Source of the DNA: Halomonas salinarum | GTDB taxonomy: Bacteria; Pseudomonadota; Gammaproteobacteria; Pseudomonadales; Halomonadaceae | Direction: 5' to 3' | Length of the DNA stretch: 64,000 bases | NCBI RefSeq assembly: GCF_012062845.1 | Contig: NZ_WWNB01000009.1 | Location: forward strand, 1 to 64,000 | Shown: in pieces, positions 55,726 through 64,000 of the stretch | Layout: each line of letters begins with the position of its first letter | Position numbering within the stretch: the first letter of the stretch is position 1 | Translations under genes and position numbers: made by a program | Notes under the pieces: generated by a model | What the model saw: the letters and a program-made list of their open reading frames with translations, nothing else | What the model was told of the DNA's origin: nothing | Databases searched by the model: none

Positions 55726-57296
55726 GTTTCACCTATGATGCCATCGTCATTGGCTCCGGCTTCGGCGGCTCGGTGTCGGCCTGCCGCCTGGCCGAGGCCG
55801 GCGAGCGTGTGCTGGTGCTGGAGCGCGGTCGGCGCTGGAAGACCGAAGACCTGCCCCGCGGCGCCGGCGACGACTGGATCTTCGACGTGGAGGACCCCGA
55901 GCACCACCACGGCTGGCTCGATCTGCGGCTCTTCCCCCGCGTCGGGGTGGCTCAGGGCGCCGGCGTCGGCGGAGGGTCGCTGATTTATGCCAACATTTTC
56001 GTCGAGGCCGAGCGCTTCGTCTTCGATCACGGCTGGCCCGAGGAGATCAGTTTCGAGGCACTCGCGCCGCACTATGCCACCACCGGCCGCATGCTCGAGG
56101 TCCAGACCCTGCCCGACGGCCAGCTCACCGAACGCTATGCCCTGATGCGCGACGCTGCCTCACGAACCGGCGATGCGTCGCGTTTCCGCAAGCTACCCAT
56201 GGCGGTGCGCTTCGACGAGTCCTGGCACTATGGCCTCGACGCGCCCCACGATCCGCGTCACAGCCGTGACGAGACCAACGCCTTCGGCCGGCCTCAGGGC
56301 ACCTGCGTGCACTGCGGCGAGTGCGACCTGGGGTGCCCGGTAGGCGCCCGCAATACCCTCGATCTCAACTATCTGGCCCGCGCCGAGGATCAGGGCGCCG
56401 AGATTCGCCCGCTATGCCTGGTGCGGTCCATCGAGGTGGAAGGGCAGGGATACCGGGTACGCTACCGGCGCCTGGACGGCGGTGGTGAGGAAAGCGAGAC
56501 CGCCCGACGAGTGGTGGTGGCAGCAGGGTCGCTGGGCTCCACTGAGCTATTGCTGCGCTGTCGTGACCAGTATCGCACCCTGCCGGCGCTATCGCCCCGG
56601 CTCGGCCATGGCTGGTGTGCCAACGGCGACTTCCTGACCCCGGCGTTCTATGCCGATCGCAAGGTGTCGCCGACTCGGGGGCCGACCATCACCTGCGCCA
56701 TCGATTATCTGGATGGCGCGGACGGCGGCGAGCGCTACTTCGTGGAGGACGGTGGCTTCCCCGATGTGGTCGGCAATGCCCTGCACGCCGCCCTGGCACG
56801 CAACGGCGCCGGCGAACGGCTCTACGAAGGCTGGCGGCTGCTACTCGACGGGTTACTGCGCAGCCACGATCCTCACGCCCACCTGATGCCCTGGTTCGGC
56901 CAGGGCGTCGATGCCAGCGACGGGGTCATGCGCCTCGACCGCTCCTGGCTCGGTCGCGATCTGGACCTGATGCTGGACTACGACGTACAGCGTTCGCGGC
57001 CCACCATCCAGGCGCTGATCGAGCGCCACAAGCGTCTTTCCGAGGCCACCGGTGGGCTGGCGCTGGAGCCGCTGTCCTGGACGCTGTTCGATTACCTGCT
57101 GACGCCGCATCCGCTGGGCGGCTGCAACATGGGCACGAGTGCCGAGGACGGGGTGGTGGACCACAAGGGCGAGGCGTTCGGCTATCCGGGACTGTACGTG
57201 TTGGATGGCGCCATCGTGCCCCGGGCCCTGGGGCTCAACCCCTCGCGAACCATCGCCGCCCTGGCCGAGCGCGCGATGAGCGAGATCCTCGCTTAG
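55722..57296 (+). CDS. GMC-family FAD oxidoreductase, cholesterol-oxidase-like, with CxxCxxCxxxC motif
   Basis: A 524-aa FAD enzyme. The dinucleotide motif is IVIGSGFGGSVSACRLAEAG (residues ~9-28), with FAD contacts in GAGVGGGSLIYANIF. At 195-205 lies CVHCGECDLGC, four cysteines in the spacing C-x2-C-x2-C-x3-C followed by Pro, the pattern of a [4Fe-4S] site. The C-terminal HPLGGCNMG holds the catalytic His. ChoD-type enzymes share this layout. The substrate is probably a sterol-like or other hydrophobic alcohol, inferred only. Confidence 0.87.
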   Translation: MSFTYDAIVIGSGFGGSVSACRLAEAGERVLVLERGRRWKTEDLPRGAGDDWIFDVEDPEHHHGWLDLRLFPRVGVAQGAGVGGGSLIYANIFVEAERFVFDHGWPEEISFEALAPHYATTGRMLEVQTLPDGQLTERYALMRDAASRTGDASRFRKLPMAVRFDESWHYGLDAPHDPRHSRDETNAFGRPQGTCVHCGECDLGCPVGARNTLDLNYLARAEDQGAEIRPLCLVRSIEVEGQGYRVRYRRLDGGGEESETARRVVVAAGSLGSTELLLRCRDQYRTLPALSPRLGHGWCANGDFLTPAFYADRKVSPTRGPTITCAIDYLDGADGGERYFVEDGGFPDVVGNALHAALARNGAGERLYEGWRLLLDGLLRSHDPHAHLMPWFGQGVDASDGVMRLDRSWLGRDLDLMLDYDVQRSRPTIQALIERHKRLSEATGGLALEPLSWTLFDYLLTPHPLGGCNMGTSAEDGVVDHKGEAFGYPGLYVLDGAIVPRALGLNPSRTIAALAERAMSEILA

Positions 57297-57340
57297 CGGT
57301 TCCTCAAGACCGTTGATGTCTCATCTCCAAGGAGGGCTCC

Positions 57341-58501
57341 ATGTCACGCGAGATTCCGCTCTACACTTTAGAAGGCGTCCGCGACGCCGAGACCAGCACC
57401 CACCACTTCACCACGGAGGACGGCCTGGGGCTGTCGCTGCTTCGCTTCTGCCGGGCGCCGTGCCGCGACGTGGTGATGATCATCCATGGCCTGACCACCT
57501 CCTCGGACATGTTCATCCAGCCTGAGCACGAGAACCTGGTCAGCTACCTGCTGGACGCGGGCTTCAGCGACGTCTGGACTCTGGACTTTCGCATGAGTAA
57601 CCGCCATCCCTACAACCTCCAGCCCAGCGACTGGTCGATGGACGACTGTGCACTCTTTGATCACCCGGCGGCGATTGCCAAACTCCGTGAGGTGGCAGGC
57701 GCCGATGTCAATATTCACGTCATCTGTCATTGCCTGGGAGCCATGAGCTTCACCATGGCGTTGTTCGCTGGCACCGTGACCGGCATTCGCTCCTGCATCG
57801 CCAACAGCGTGGCACTGACGCCTCACGTGCCGACCTGGTCGCGGATCAAGGGGCATGTCTTCCCTTTCATCCTCGAGCGCATCTTCCAACAGCCTTATGT
57901 CAGTCCGGGCTGGAGTGAGGACCCTCGGCTGACGCTTGGCAAGTTGCTGTCGAAGATGGTCTCGTTATTTCATCGCGAGTGCGATGTGCCCGCCTGCCAC
58001 ATGCTCTCGCTGATGTGGGGTACCGGCTGGCCGGCGTTGTACCTGCACGAGAACCTCGATGAGATCACCCACCGCCGTGGCGGCGACCTCTATGGCCCGG
58101 TGGGGCTCAACTACCACAAGCATGTGCTGAAGATGCTGGGTCGTGGCCATCGCACGGTGCGCATGAAACCCGATGATCCACGCTATGCCGACCTGCCCGA
58201 CGACTATATTCGGGGCGCGGCCGGCGTGGAGACGCCCTGCCTGTTCATGACCGGCGACACCAACCGCGTCTTCACCGACAGCAATCTCCATTGCCACCGG
58301 ATGCTGGAAGAGGTCGCGCCAGGGCGCCATCAACTGGCGGTCTTCGAGGGCTATGGCCACCAGGATGTATTCATGGGCAACCGGGTCCACGAGGACATCT
58401 TCCCGCGCCTGGTGGACTTCCTGCGCCAGCAGCGCGATGAGCCACGGCCGGCCACTGGCGCTGCCGCATCAGGCGCTCAAGCGGCGCCCGATACTCAGTA
58501 G
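57341..58501 (+). CDS. Alpha/beta hydrolase with cysteine at the nucleophile position
   Basis: A 386-aa alpha/beta hydrolase-fold protein. The oxyanion segment IIHGLTTSSDMF is near residue 48. The nucleophile elbow reads HVICHCLGAMS, so Cys131 stands where Ser is usual (G-x-S-x-G). Candidate acid and base are Asp in MTGDTNRVF and His in GYGHQDVFMG. AAGGAGGG precedes the ATG. The Ala-rich last ~20 residues run into a 33-base antisense overlap with the abrB-family gene. It completes the four-gene cluster. Confidence 0.85.
   Translation: MSREIPLYTLEGVRDAETSTHHFTTEDGLGLSLLRFCRAPCRDVVMIIHGLTTSSDMFIQPEHENLVSYLLDAGFSDVWTLDFRMSNRHPYNLQPSDWSMDDCALFDHPAAIAKLREVAGADVNIHVICHCLGAMSFTMALFAGTVTGIRSCIANSVALTPHVPTWSRIKGHVFPFILERIFQQPYVSPGWSEDPRLTLGKLLSKMVSLFHRECDVPACHMLSLMWGTGWPALYLHENLDEITHRRGGDLYGPVGLNYHKHVLKMLGRGHRTVRMKPDDPRYADLPDDYIRGAAGVETPCLFMTGDTNRVFTDSNLHCHRMLEEVAPGRHQLAVFEGYGHQDVFMGNRVHEDIFPRLVDFLRQQRDEPRPATGAAASGAQAAPDTQ
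58463..58484. repeat. 22-bp direct repeat, right copy
   Basis: Identical to 53198-53219. It lies at the extreme 3' ends of both the alpha/beta hydrolase (plus) and the abrB-family gene (minus), whose stop codon is inside it. The two copies bracket the four-gene cluster. Confidence 0.85.
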
Positions 58502-59536
58502 CAGCGGCAGGCAGAGCACCAGCAGGCTGATGCGTAGCAGGTGGTGGGCGGTGACAAAGGCCGGGTCGATACCCAACGACAGCGCCACCAGGCTCAGCTC
58601 CGGGGCGCCACCGGGCATGTAGGCGAGCAGTGCCGCGGCAAGCGAGGTGCCGGTCATTACCTGTGCGCCCCAGGCGGCCAGGCCAGCGATCACCACCAGC
58701 CCCAGCGCCTGCAGAACACTCATCACCAGGCTGTAGCCGACCGAGGCCAGCGAGGTACCGGTAAAGCGCACGCCCACCGAGATGCCGATCAGGATTTGCG
58801 CCAGCGCAATCAGTGACGGGGGCACCGCGGCCTCACTGAGCCCCGACAGATGCAGCGCCGCCGAGGCCAGCGCGGGGCCGAACAGCAGGGCGCTTGGCAG
58901 CCGCAGCCACTGACCCAGCCAGGCACCAACAAGCCCCGCGGCGGTAAGCCAGGCGGCATCCGCCGCGCCGGGAAGCCATAGCCAGTGCTCAAGTGTCGTG
59001 TTGGTCGGTGGCAGGCTGACATGGCCCAGTAGCGGCAATGCCAGTGGAATGGCCAGCAGCAGGATCAGGATGCGCACTGCATGGGTCATGCCGACTACCC
59101 GCAGGTCGGCGCCGGACTCCAGCGCCATCAGCGTTACCGTCGACACACCACCGGGCACCCCGCCGTATAGCGCGGTCTCCAGCGAATAGCCGGCGACGCG
59201 ACGCGAGAACCACACCGAGAACGCCATCATCACCGCCGTTGCCACGAGCATGATGCCAAGGCTCGCGCTCCAGGCGGCGACATCGATATTAACCCCCGGA
59301 TGAAAGGCCGAGCCGAGCATCACCCCGATCACCACCAGCACGCCCTTGCGCCCACGCCCCGGCGAACGCAGCCGTGTCCCACCGAGGCTTGCCACCGTGG
59401 TGGCGATCATCGCGCCCAGCAGCCAGGGCAAGGGAAGGTCGAGCCAGAAGCCAATGGCGCCGCCGACAAGCCCCAGACCAAGGGTGGGGAGGAAGCGGGC
59501 GAGGGCGGTAAGCCGTGGGGTGGGGGTGTCAATCAA
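58469..59536 (-). CDS. AbrB family membrane protein (PF05145-type)
   Basis: A 355-aa membrane protein with about ten hydrophobic helices in two related halves. LGLVGGAIGFWLDLPLPWLLGAM near the N-terminus and again LVGAWLGQWLRLPSALLFGPAL in the second half show the duplicated AbrB repeat. GGVPGGVSTVTLMALESGAD and YMPGGAPELSLVALSLGID are the paired conserved loops. Despite the name it is a putative transporter, not the Bacillus regulator AbrB. Its 3' end overlaps the hydrolase gene by 33 bases. Confidence 0.87.
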   Translation of the reverse strand: MIDTPTPRLTALARFLPTLGLGLVGGAIGFWLDLPLPWLLGAMIATTVASLGGTRLRSPGRGRKGVLVVIGVMLGSAFHPGVNIDVAAWSASLGIMLVATAVMMAFSVWFSRRVAGYSLETALYGGVPGGVSTVTLMALESGADLRVVGMTHAVRILILLLAIPLALPLLGHVSLPPTNTTLEHWLWLPGAADAAWLTAAGLVGAWLGQWLRLPSALLFGPALASAALHLSGLSEAAVPPSLIALAQILIGISVGVRFTGTSLASVGYSLVMSVLQALGLVVIAGLAAWGAQVMTGTSLAAALLAYMPGGAPELSLVALSLGIDPAFVTAHHLLRISLLVLCLPLLLSIGRRLSA

Positions 59537-59659
59537 ACTGGCGTGATCTCCTGTCGTGTGTCCGGGCTTACAAGACGAAATGGATGGATGAGGTAAGAAA
59601 GCAGTGTATTAGCCTGGCACGATTTCAGCCGGGGAGCAGGCTTTCCGGCATCACTTGGA

Positions 59660-59689
59660 TTGATGGAGGGTAGGGCTCGGCGTTATAAT
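59660..59689 (+). promoter_or_regulatory. Promoter of guaB
   Basis: A perfect TATAAT at 59684-59689 has TTGATG at 59660-59665 as -35, 18 bases apart. It lies about 60 bases upstream of the guaB start, in the gap after the divergent abrB-family gene. Confidence 0.7.
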
Positions 59690-59747
59690 GGCTGATTAAT
59701 TTCCCCTCACCACATCCTCCATCTGCTCAACATTGGGTGTTGCCGAT

Positions 59748-61217
<1,470 letters not shown>

Positions 61218-61236
61218 TCACAGCATGCGCTAGACG

Positions 61237-61269
61237 GCGGCGGGGCTTATCCCCGCCGCTTGTGTTTTT
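61237..61269 (+). terminator. Intrinsic terminator between guaB and guaA
   Basis: A 9-bp stem (GCGGCGGGG with its complement, loop CTTAT) is followed by TTGTGTTTTT. It should cut guaBA read-through at least in part, so guaA may also have its own start signal. Confidence 0.82.
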
Positions 61270-61320
61270 GGACTGGCTAGCTTTTGGACCGGCTTGCGGC
61301 CTCACAGAGATGTTTTCTTC

Positions 61321-62898
61321 ATGACCGATATTCACGCCCACAAGATCCTGATCCTCGACTTCGGCTCCCAGTACACCCAGCTGATCGCCCGCCGCGTGCG
61401 CGAGATCGGGGTGTACTCGGAAGTGCGCGCCTTCGACATTACCGAAGACGAGATCCGCGAGTACAACCCCAACGGCATCATCCTCGCCGGTGGCCCGGAG
61501 TCCGTTACCGAGCTTGGCTCGCCTCGTGCGCCCCAGTGCGTGTTCGAGATGGGTCTGCCGGTACTCGGCATCTGCTATGGCATGCAGACCATGGCCGAGC
61601 AGCTCGGTGGCAAGGTGGCCGGCTCCAATCAGCGCGAGTTCGGCTACGCCCAGATTCGCCTCGATGCCGAGACCGCGCTGTTCAAGAACATCTCCGATCA
61701 CATCGACCACGACAGCGGCAAGCGACTGCTCGACGTGTGGATGAGCCACGGTGACAAGGTCGCCGAGGTGCCGGACACCTTCACCGTGACCGCCTCCACC
61801 CCGAGCTGCCCGATCGCCGCCATGAGCTGGGAAGAGAAGCGCTTCTTCGGCGTGCAGTTCCACCCCGAGGTGACGCACACCCTGCAGGGCCTGCGCATTC
61901 TCGAGCACTTCGTGCTGGATATCTGCCAGTCCGAGCGCCTGTGGACCCCGGCGCAGATCATCGAGGACCAGGTTGCCCGTGTGCGCGAGCAGGTCGGCGA
62001 CAGCCACGTGCTGCTCGGCCTCTCCGGCGGCGTCGACTCCTCCGTGGTCGCCGCCCTGCTGCACAAGGCCATCGGCGACCAGCTGACCTGCGTGTTCGTC
62101 GACAACGGCCTGCTGCGCAAGGCGGAAGGCGACCAGGTAATGGAGACCTTCGGCCAGCACATGGGCGTCAAAGTGATCCGCGTTGATGCCGAAGACCAGT
62201 TCCTTAGCAAGCTCGAAGGCGTCAACGACCCTGAAGCCAAGCGCAAGATCATCGGCAACACCTTCATCGATGTCTTCGACAGCGAGGCCGGCAAGATCGA
62301 AGGCGTCGATTACCTGGCCCAGGGCACCATCTACCCGGACGTGATCGAATCCGCGGCCAGCAAGACCGGCAAGGCGCACGTCATCAAGTCGCACCACAAC
62401 GTTGGTGGCCTGCCCGAGACCATGAAGCTCAAGCTCGTCGAGCCGCTGCGTGAGCTGTTCAAGGACGAAGTGCGCAAGCTCGGCGTCGAGCTCGGCCTGC
62501 CCTACGACATGGTTTACCGTCACCCCTTCCCGGGGCCGGGCCTTGGCGTGCGCATCCTCGGCGAAGTGAAGAAGGAATACGCCGACATCCTGCGCGAGGC
62601 CGATGCCATCTTCATCCAGGAGCTGCACAACGCCGGCTGGTATCAAAAGACCAGCCAGGCGTTTGCCGTCTTCCTGCCGGTGAAGTCCGTCGGTGTGGTC
62701 GGCGACGGCCGCCGCTACGAGTGGGTGATCGCCTTGCGCGCCGTCGAGACCATCGACTTCATGACCGCCCGCTGGGCGCACCTGCCGTATGAGCTCTTGG
62801 AGAAGGTGTCCAACCGCATCATCAACGAGCTGGAGGGCGTCTCCCGCGTCACCTACGACGTGAGCAGCAAGCCGCCCGCGACGATCGAGTGGGAGTGA
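61321..62898 (+). CDS. guaA: GMP synthase (glutamine-hydrolysing) GuaA
   Basis: A 525-aa enzyme converting XMP to GMP. The class I glutamine amidotransferase domain has nucleophile Cys85 in VLGICYGMQ and the His/Glu pair in VQFHPEV. The ATP-pyrophosphatase P-loop is [10 protein letters not shown] (~residue 235), and the C-terminal dimerisation domain ends in PPATIEWE. It is complete, so any element at its 3' end has left the reading frame intact. Confidence 0.96.
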   Translation: MTDIHAHKILILDFGSQYTQLIARRVREIGVYSEVRAFDITEDEIREYNPNGIILAGGPESVTELGSPRAPQCVFEMGLPVLGICYGMQTMAEQLGGKVAGSNQREFGYAQIRLDAETALFKNISDHIDHDSGKRLLDVWMSHGDKVAEVPDTFTVTASTPSCPIAAMSWEEKRFFGVQFHPEVTHTLQGLRILEHFVLDICQSERLWTPAQIIEDQVARVREQVGDSHVLLGLSGGVDSSVVAALLHKAIGDQLTCVFVDNGLLRKAEGDQVMETFGQHMGVKVIRVDAEDQFLSKLEGVNDPEAKRKIIGNTFIDVFDSEAGKIEGVDYLAQGTIYPDVIESAASKTGKAHVIKSHHNVGGLPETMKLKLVEPLRELFKDEVRKLGVELGLPYDMVYRHPFPGPGLGVRILGEVKKEYADILREADAIFIQELHNAGWYQKTSQAFAVFLPVKSVGVVGDGRRYEWVIALRAVETIDFMTARWAHLPYELLEKVSNRIINELEGVSRVTYDVSSKPPATIEWE

Positions 62899-62924
62899 TC
62901 ACGCTTGTGTTTGCTAATACTAAG

Positions 62925-62949
62925 AAACCCGCCGCAAGGCGGGTTTTTT
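62925..62949 (+). terminator. Intrinsic terminator after guaA
   Basis: AAACCCGCC-GCAA-GGCGGGTTT, a 9-bp stem with a GCAA tetraloop, runs into six T. Confidence 0.93.
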
Positions 62950-63023
62950 CTGAGTGGTAACAATGACACCCAGCGCGCGGCTGAAGTAGCATAATCCAAT
63001 GATTTAATTCAAGTGAGTCATGA

Positions 63024-64000
63024 ATGCAAAGCACCGAACAGCAATTTTTGAAAGAGCTTGAAGACAAGCTCTGGAAAGCCGCCGACAAGTTACGCAACAA
63101 CCTCGATGCCGCCAACTACAAGCACGTGGTGCTCGGGCTGATCTTCCTGAAGTACGTCTCCGACGCCTTCGAGGAGCGCCAGCGCGAGCTGCTCGGACTG
63201 TTCAAGAACGACGCCGACGACAACATCTACTACCTGCCACGCGAGGATTACGATTGCGACGCCGAGTACGAGAAGGCGCTTGAGGATGAGCTTGAGATCC
63301 TCGACTACTACCGCGAGGCCAACGTGTTCTGGGTGCCGAAGGAGGCGCGCTGGAGCACGCTGAAAGAGAGCGCCGCGCTGCCCACTGGCTCGGTGCTTTG
63401 GCAGGACAATAAAGGCGAAGACGTGCGCCTGCGTTCGGTCGGCTGGCTGATCGACAACGCCCTGGAGGCCATCGAAAAAAGCAACGACAAGCTCAAGGGC
63501 GTGCTGGAAGGCATCAGCCGCTTTCAGGTCGATAACGACAAGCTGATCGGGCTGATCAACTCCTTCTCGGACACCTCCTTTACTCAGCCGACGCTCGATG
63601 GCGAGCCGCTCAGCTTGCGCAGCAAGGACATTCTCGGCCACGTTTACGAGTATTTCCTCGGCCAGTTCGCCCTTGCCGAAGGCAAGCAGGGCGGGCAGTA
63701 CTACACGCCCAAGAGCATCGTCTCGCTGATCGTCGAGATGCTGGAGCCCTATAAGGGACGCGTGTATGACCCGGCCATGGGCTCAGGTGGCTTCTTTGTC
63801 TCGTCTGACAAGTTCATCGAAGAGCATGCCCGCGAGCACCACTACGACCCCGCCGAGCAGAAAAAGCACGTTTCCATCTACGGGCAGGAGTCGAACCCCA
63901 CCACCTGGCGGCTGGCCGCGATGAACATGGCCATTCGCGGCATCGACTTCAACTTCGGCAAGAAAAACGCCGACAGTTTCCTCGATGACCAGCACCCGGA
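63024..64000 (+). CDS. hsdM: Type I restriction-modification methyltransferase subunit HsdM, 5' part
   Basis: The reading frame is open from the ATG at 63024 to the window end, giving 325 residues. The N-terminal helical HsdM domain ([20 protein letters not shown], then [15 protein letters not shown]) is followed by [17 protein letters not shown] and the SAM-binding motif [10 protein letters not shown] at residues 249-258. The NPPF catalytic motif would lie just past base 64000. AAGTGAG is a weak ribosome-binding site. HsdS and HsdR are expected next. Another ATG four bases earlier is in a short dead frame. Confidence 0.93.
   Translation, partial: MQSTEQQFLKELEDKLWKAADKLRNNLDAANYKHVVLGLIFLKYVSDAFEERQRELLGLFKNDADDNIYYLPREDYDCDAEYEKALEDELEILDYYREANVFWVPKEARWSTLKESAALPTGSVLWQDNKGEDVRLRSVGWLIDNALEAIEKSNDKLKGVLEGISRFQVDNDKLIGLINSFSDTSFTQPTLDGEPLSLRSKDILGHVYEYFLGQFALAEGKQGGQYYTPKSIVSLIVEMLEPYKGRVYDPAMGSGGFFVSSDKFIEEHAREHHYDPAEQKKHVSIYGQESNPTTWRLAAMNMAIRGIDFNFGKKNADSFLDDQHP

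Noticed and set aside
62899-63023. Attachment-site duplication of the guaA 3' end
   Set aside because: No repeat of the guaA end is visible between guaA and the window end, and no integrase gene is present.

Overview
This GC-rich 64 kb window is chromosomal DNA from a gammaproteobacterium, most likely a moderate halophile of the Halomonadaceae (Halomonas-like). The evidence is the gene content and order: smc-zipA-ligA after a ccmABCDEFGHI operon, an oadGAB sodium-pumping decarboxylase, a DUF47/pit/argA block, glrK-qseG-glrR, and xseA near guaB-guaA. The genus is inferred from content; no similarity search was possible.

Layout. 1-8.7 kb: the 3' end of a 5S rRNA and its terminator, a DUF1989 gene, pxpABC (5-oxoprolinase), dusC on the minus strand, and oadGAB. 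8.7-9.9 kb (minus): yigZ behind an S24 peptidase gene that lacks a DNA-binding domain and has a perfect-core LexA box upstream. 10-25.2 kb (plus): ccmABCDEFGHI, smc, zipA, ligA and a UPF0270 gene. 25.2-31.5 kb: mnmC, a YciI-like gene, a PHP-domain RNase AM-like gene, a YciO-like gene, a voltage-gated-type potassium channel and a CYTH gene. 31.9-43.4 kb: a complete glycogen cluster (glgB-glgX-glgP-glgC-pgm-glgA). 43.4-47.3 kb: a decayed CYTH copy, then DUF47, pit and argA. 47.3-51.7 kb: a gene-poor stretch with a sigma-54-type promoter, then glrK-qseG-glrR. 51.7-59.5 kb: xseA, a four-gene accessory cluster (PhoD-like phosphatase, unknown 200-aa protein, GMC oxidoreductase, alpha/beta hydrolase) and an AbrB-family membrane protein. 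59.7-64 kb: guaB, guaA and the 5' part of a type I restriction-modification hsdM cut by the window end.

How the genes work together. PxpABC opens 5-oxoproline to glutamate. OadGAB couples oxaloacetate decarboxylation to sodium export. The Ccm proteins build c-type cytochromes. Smc, ZipA and LigA serve chromosome organisation, division and DNA joining. The glg genes form a full glucose-1-phosphate to glycogen cycle. GlrK/QseG/GlrR are an envelope-responsive system whose sigma-54 regulator probably acts on the promoter just upstream.

Best leads: (1) a sigma-54 promoter driving a roughly 445-nt apparently non-coding RNA next to the GlrK/GlrR genes, at the position glmY holds in enterobacteria; (2) the PhoD/unknown/GMC/hydrolase cluster, flanked by a perfect 22-bp direct repeat; (3) the glycogen cluster, sitting between an intact CYTH gene and a degenerate CYTH fragment, with a 14-bp inverted repeat at its promoter end; (4) an SOS-box-controlled LexA-like peptidase without a helix-turn-helix; (5) two DnaA-box-like sequences forming a 13-bp inverted repeat.
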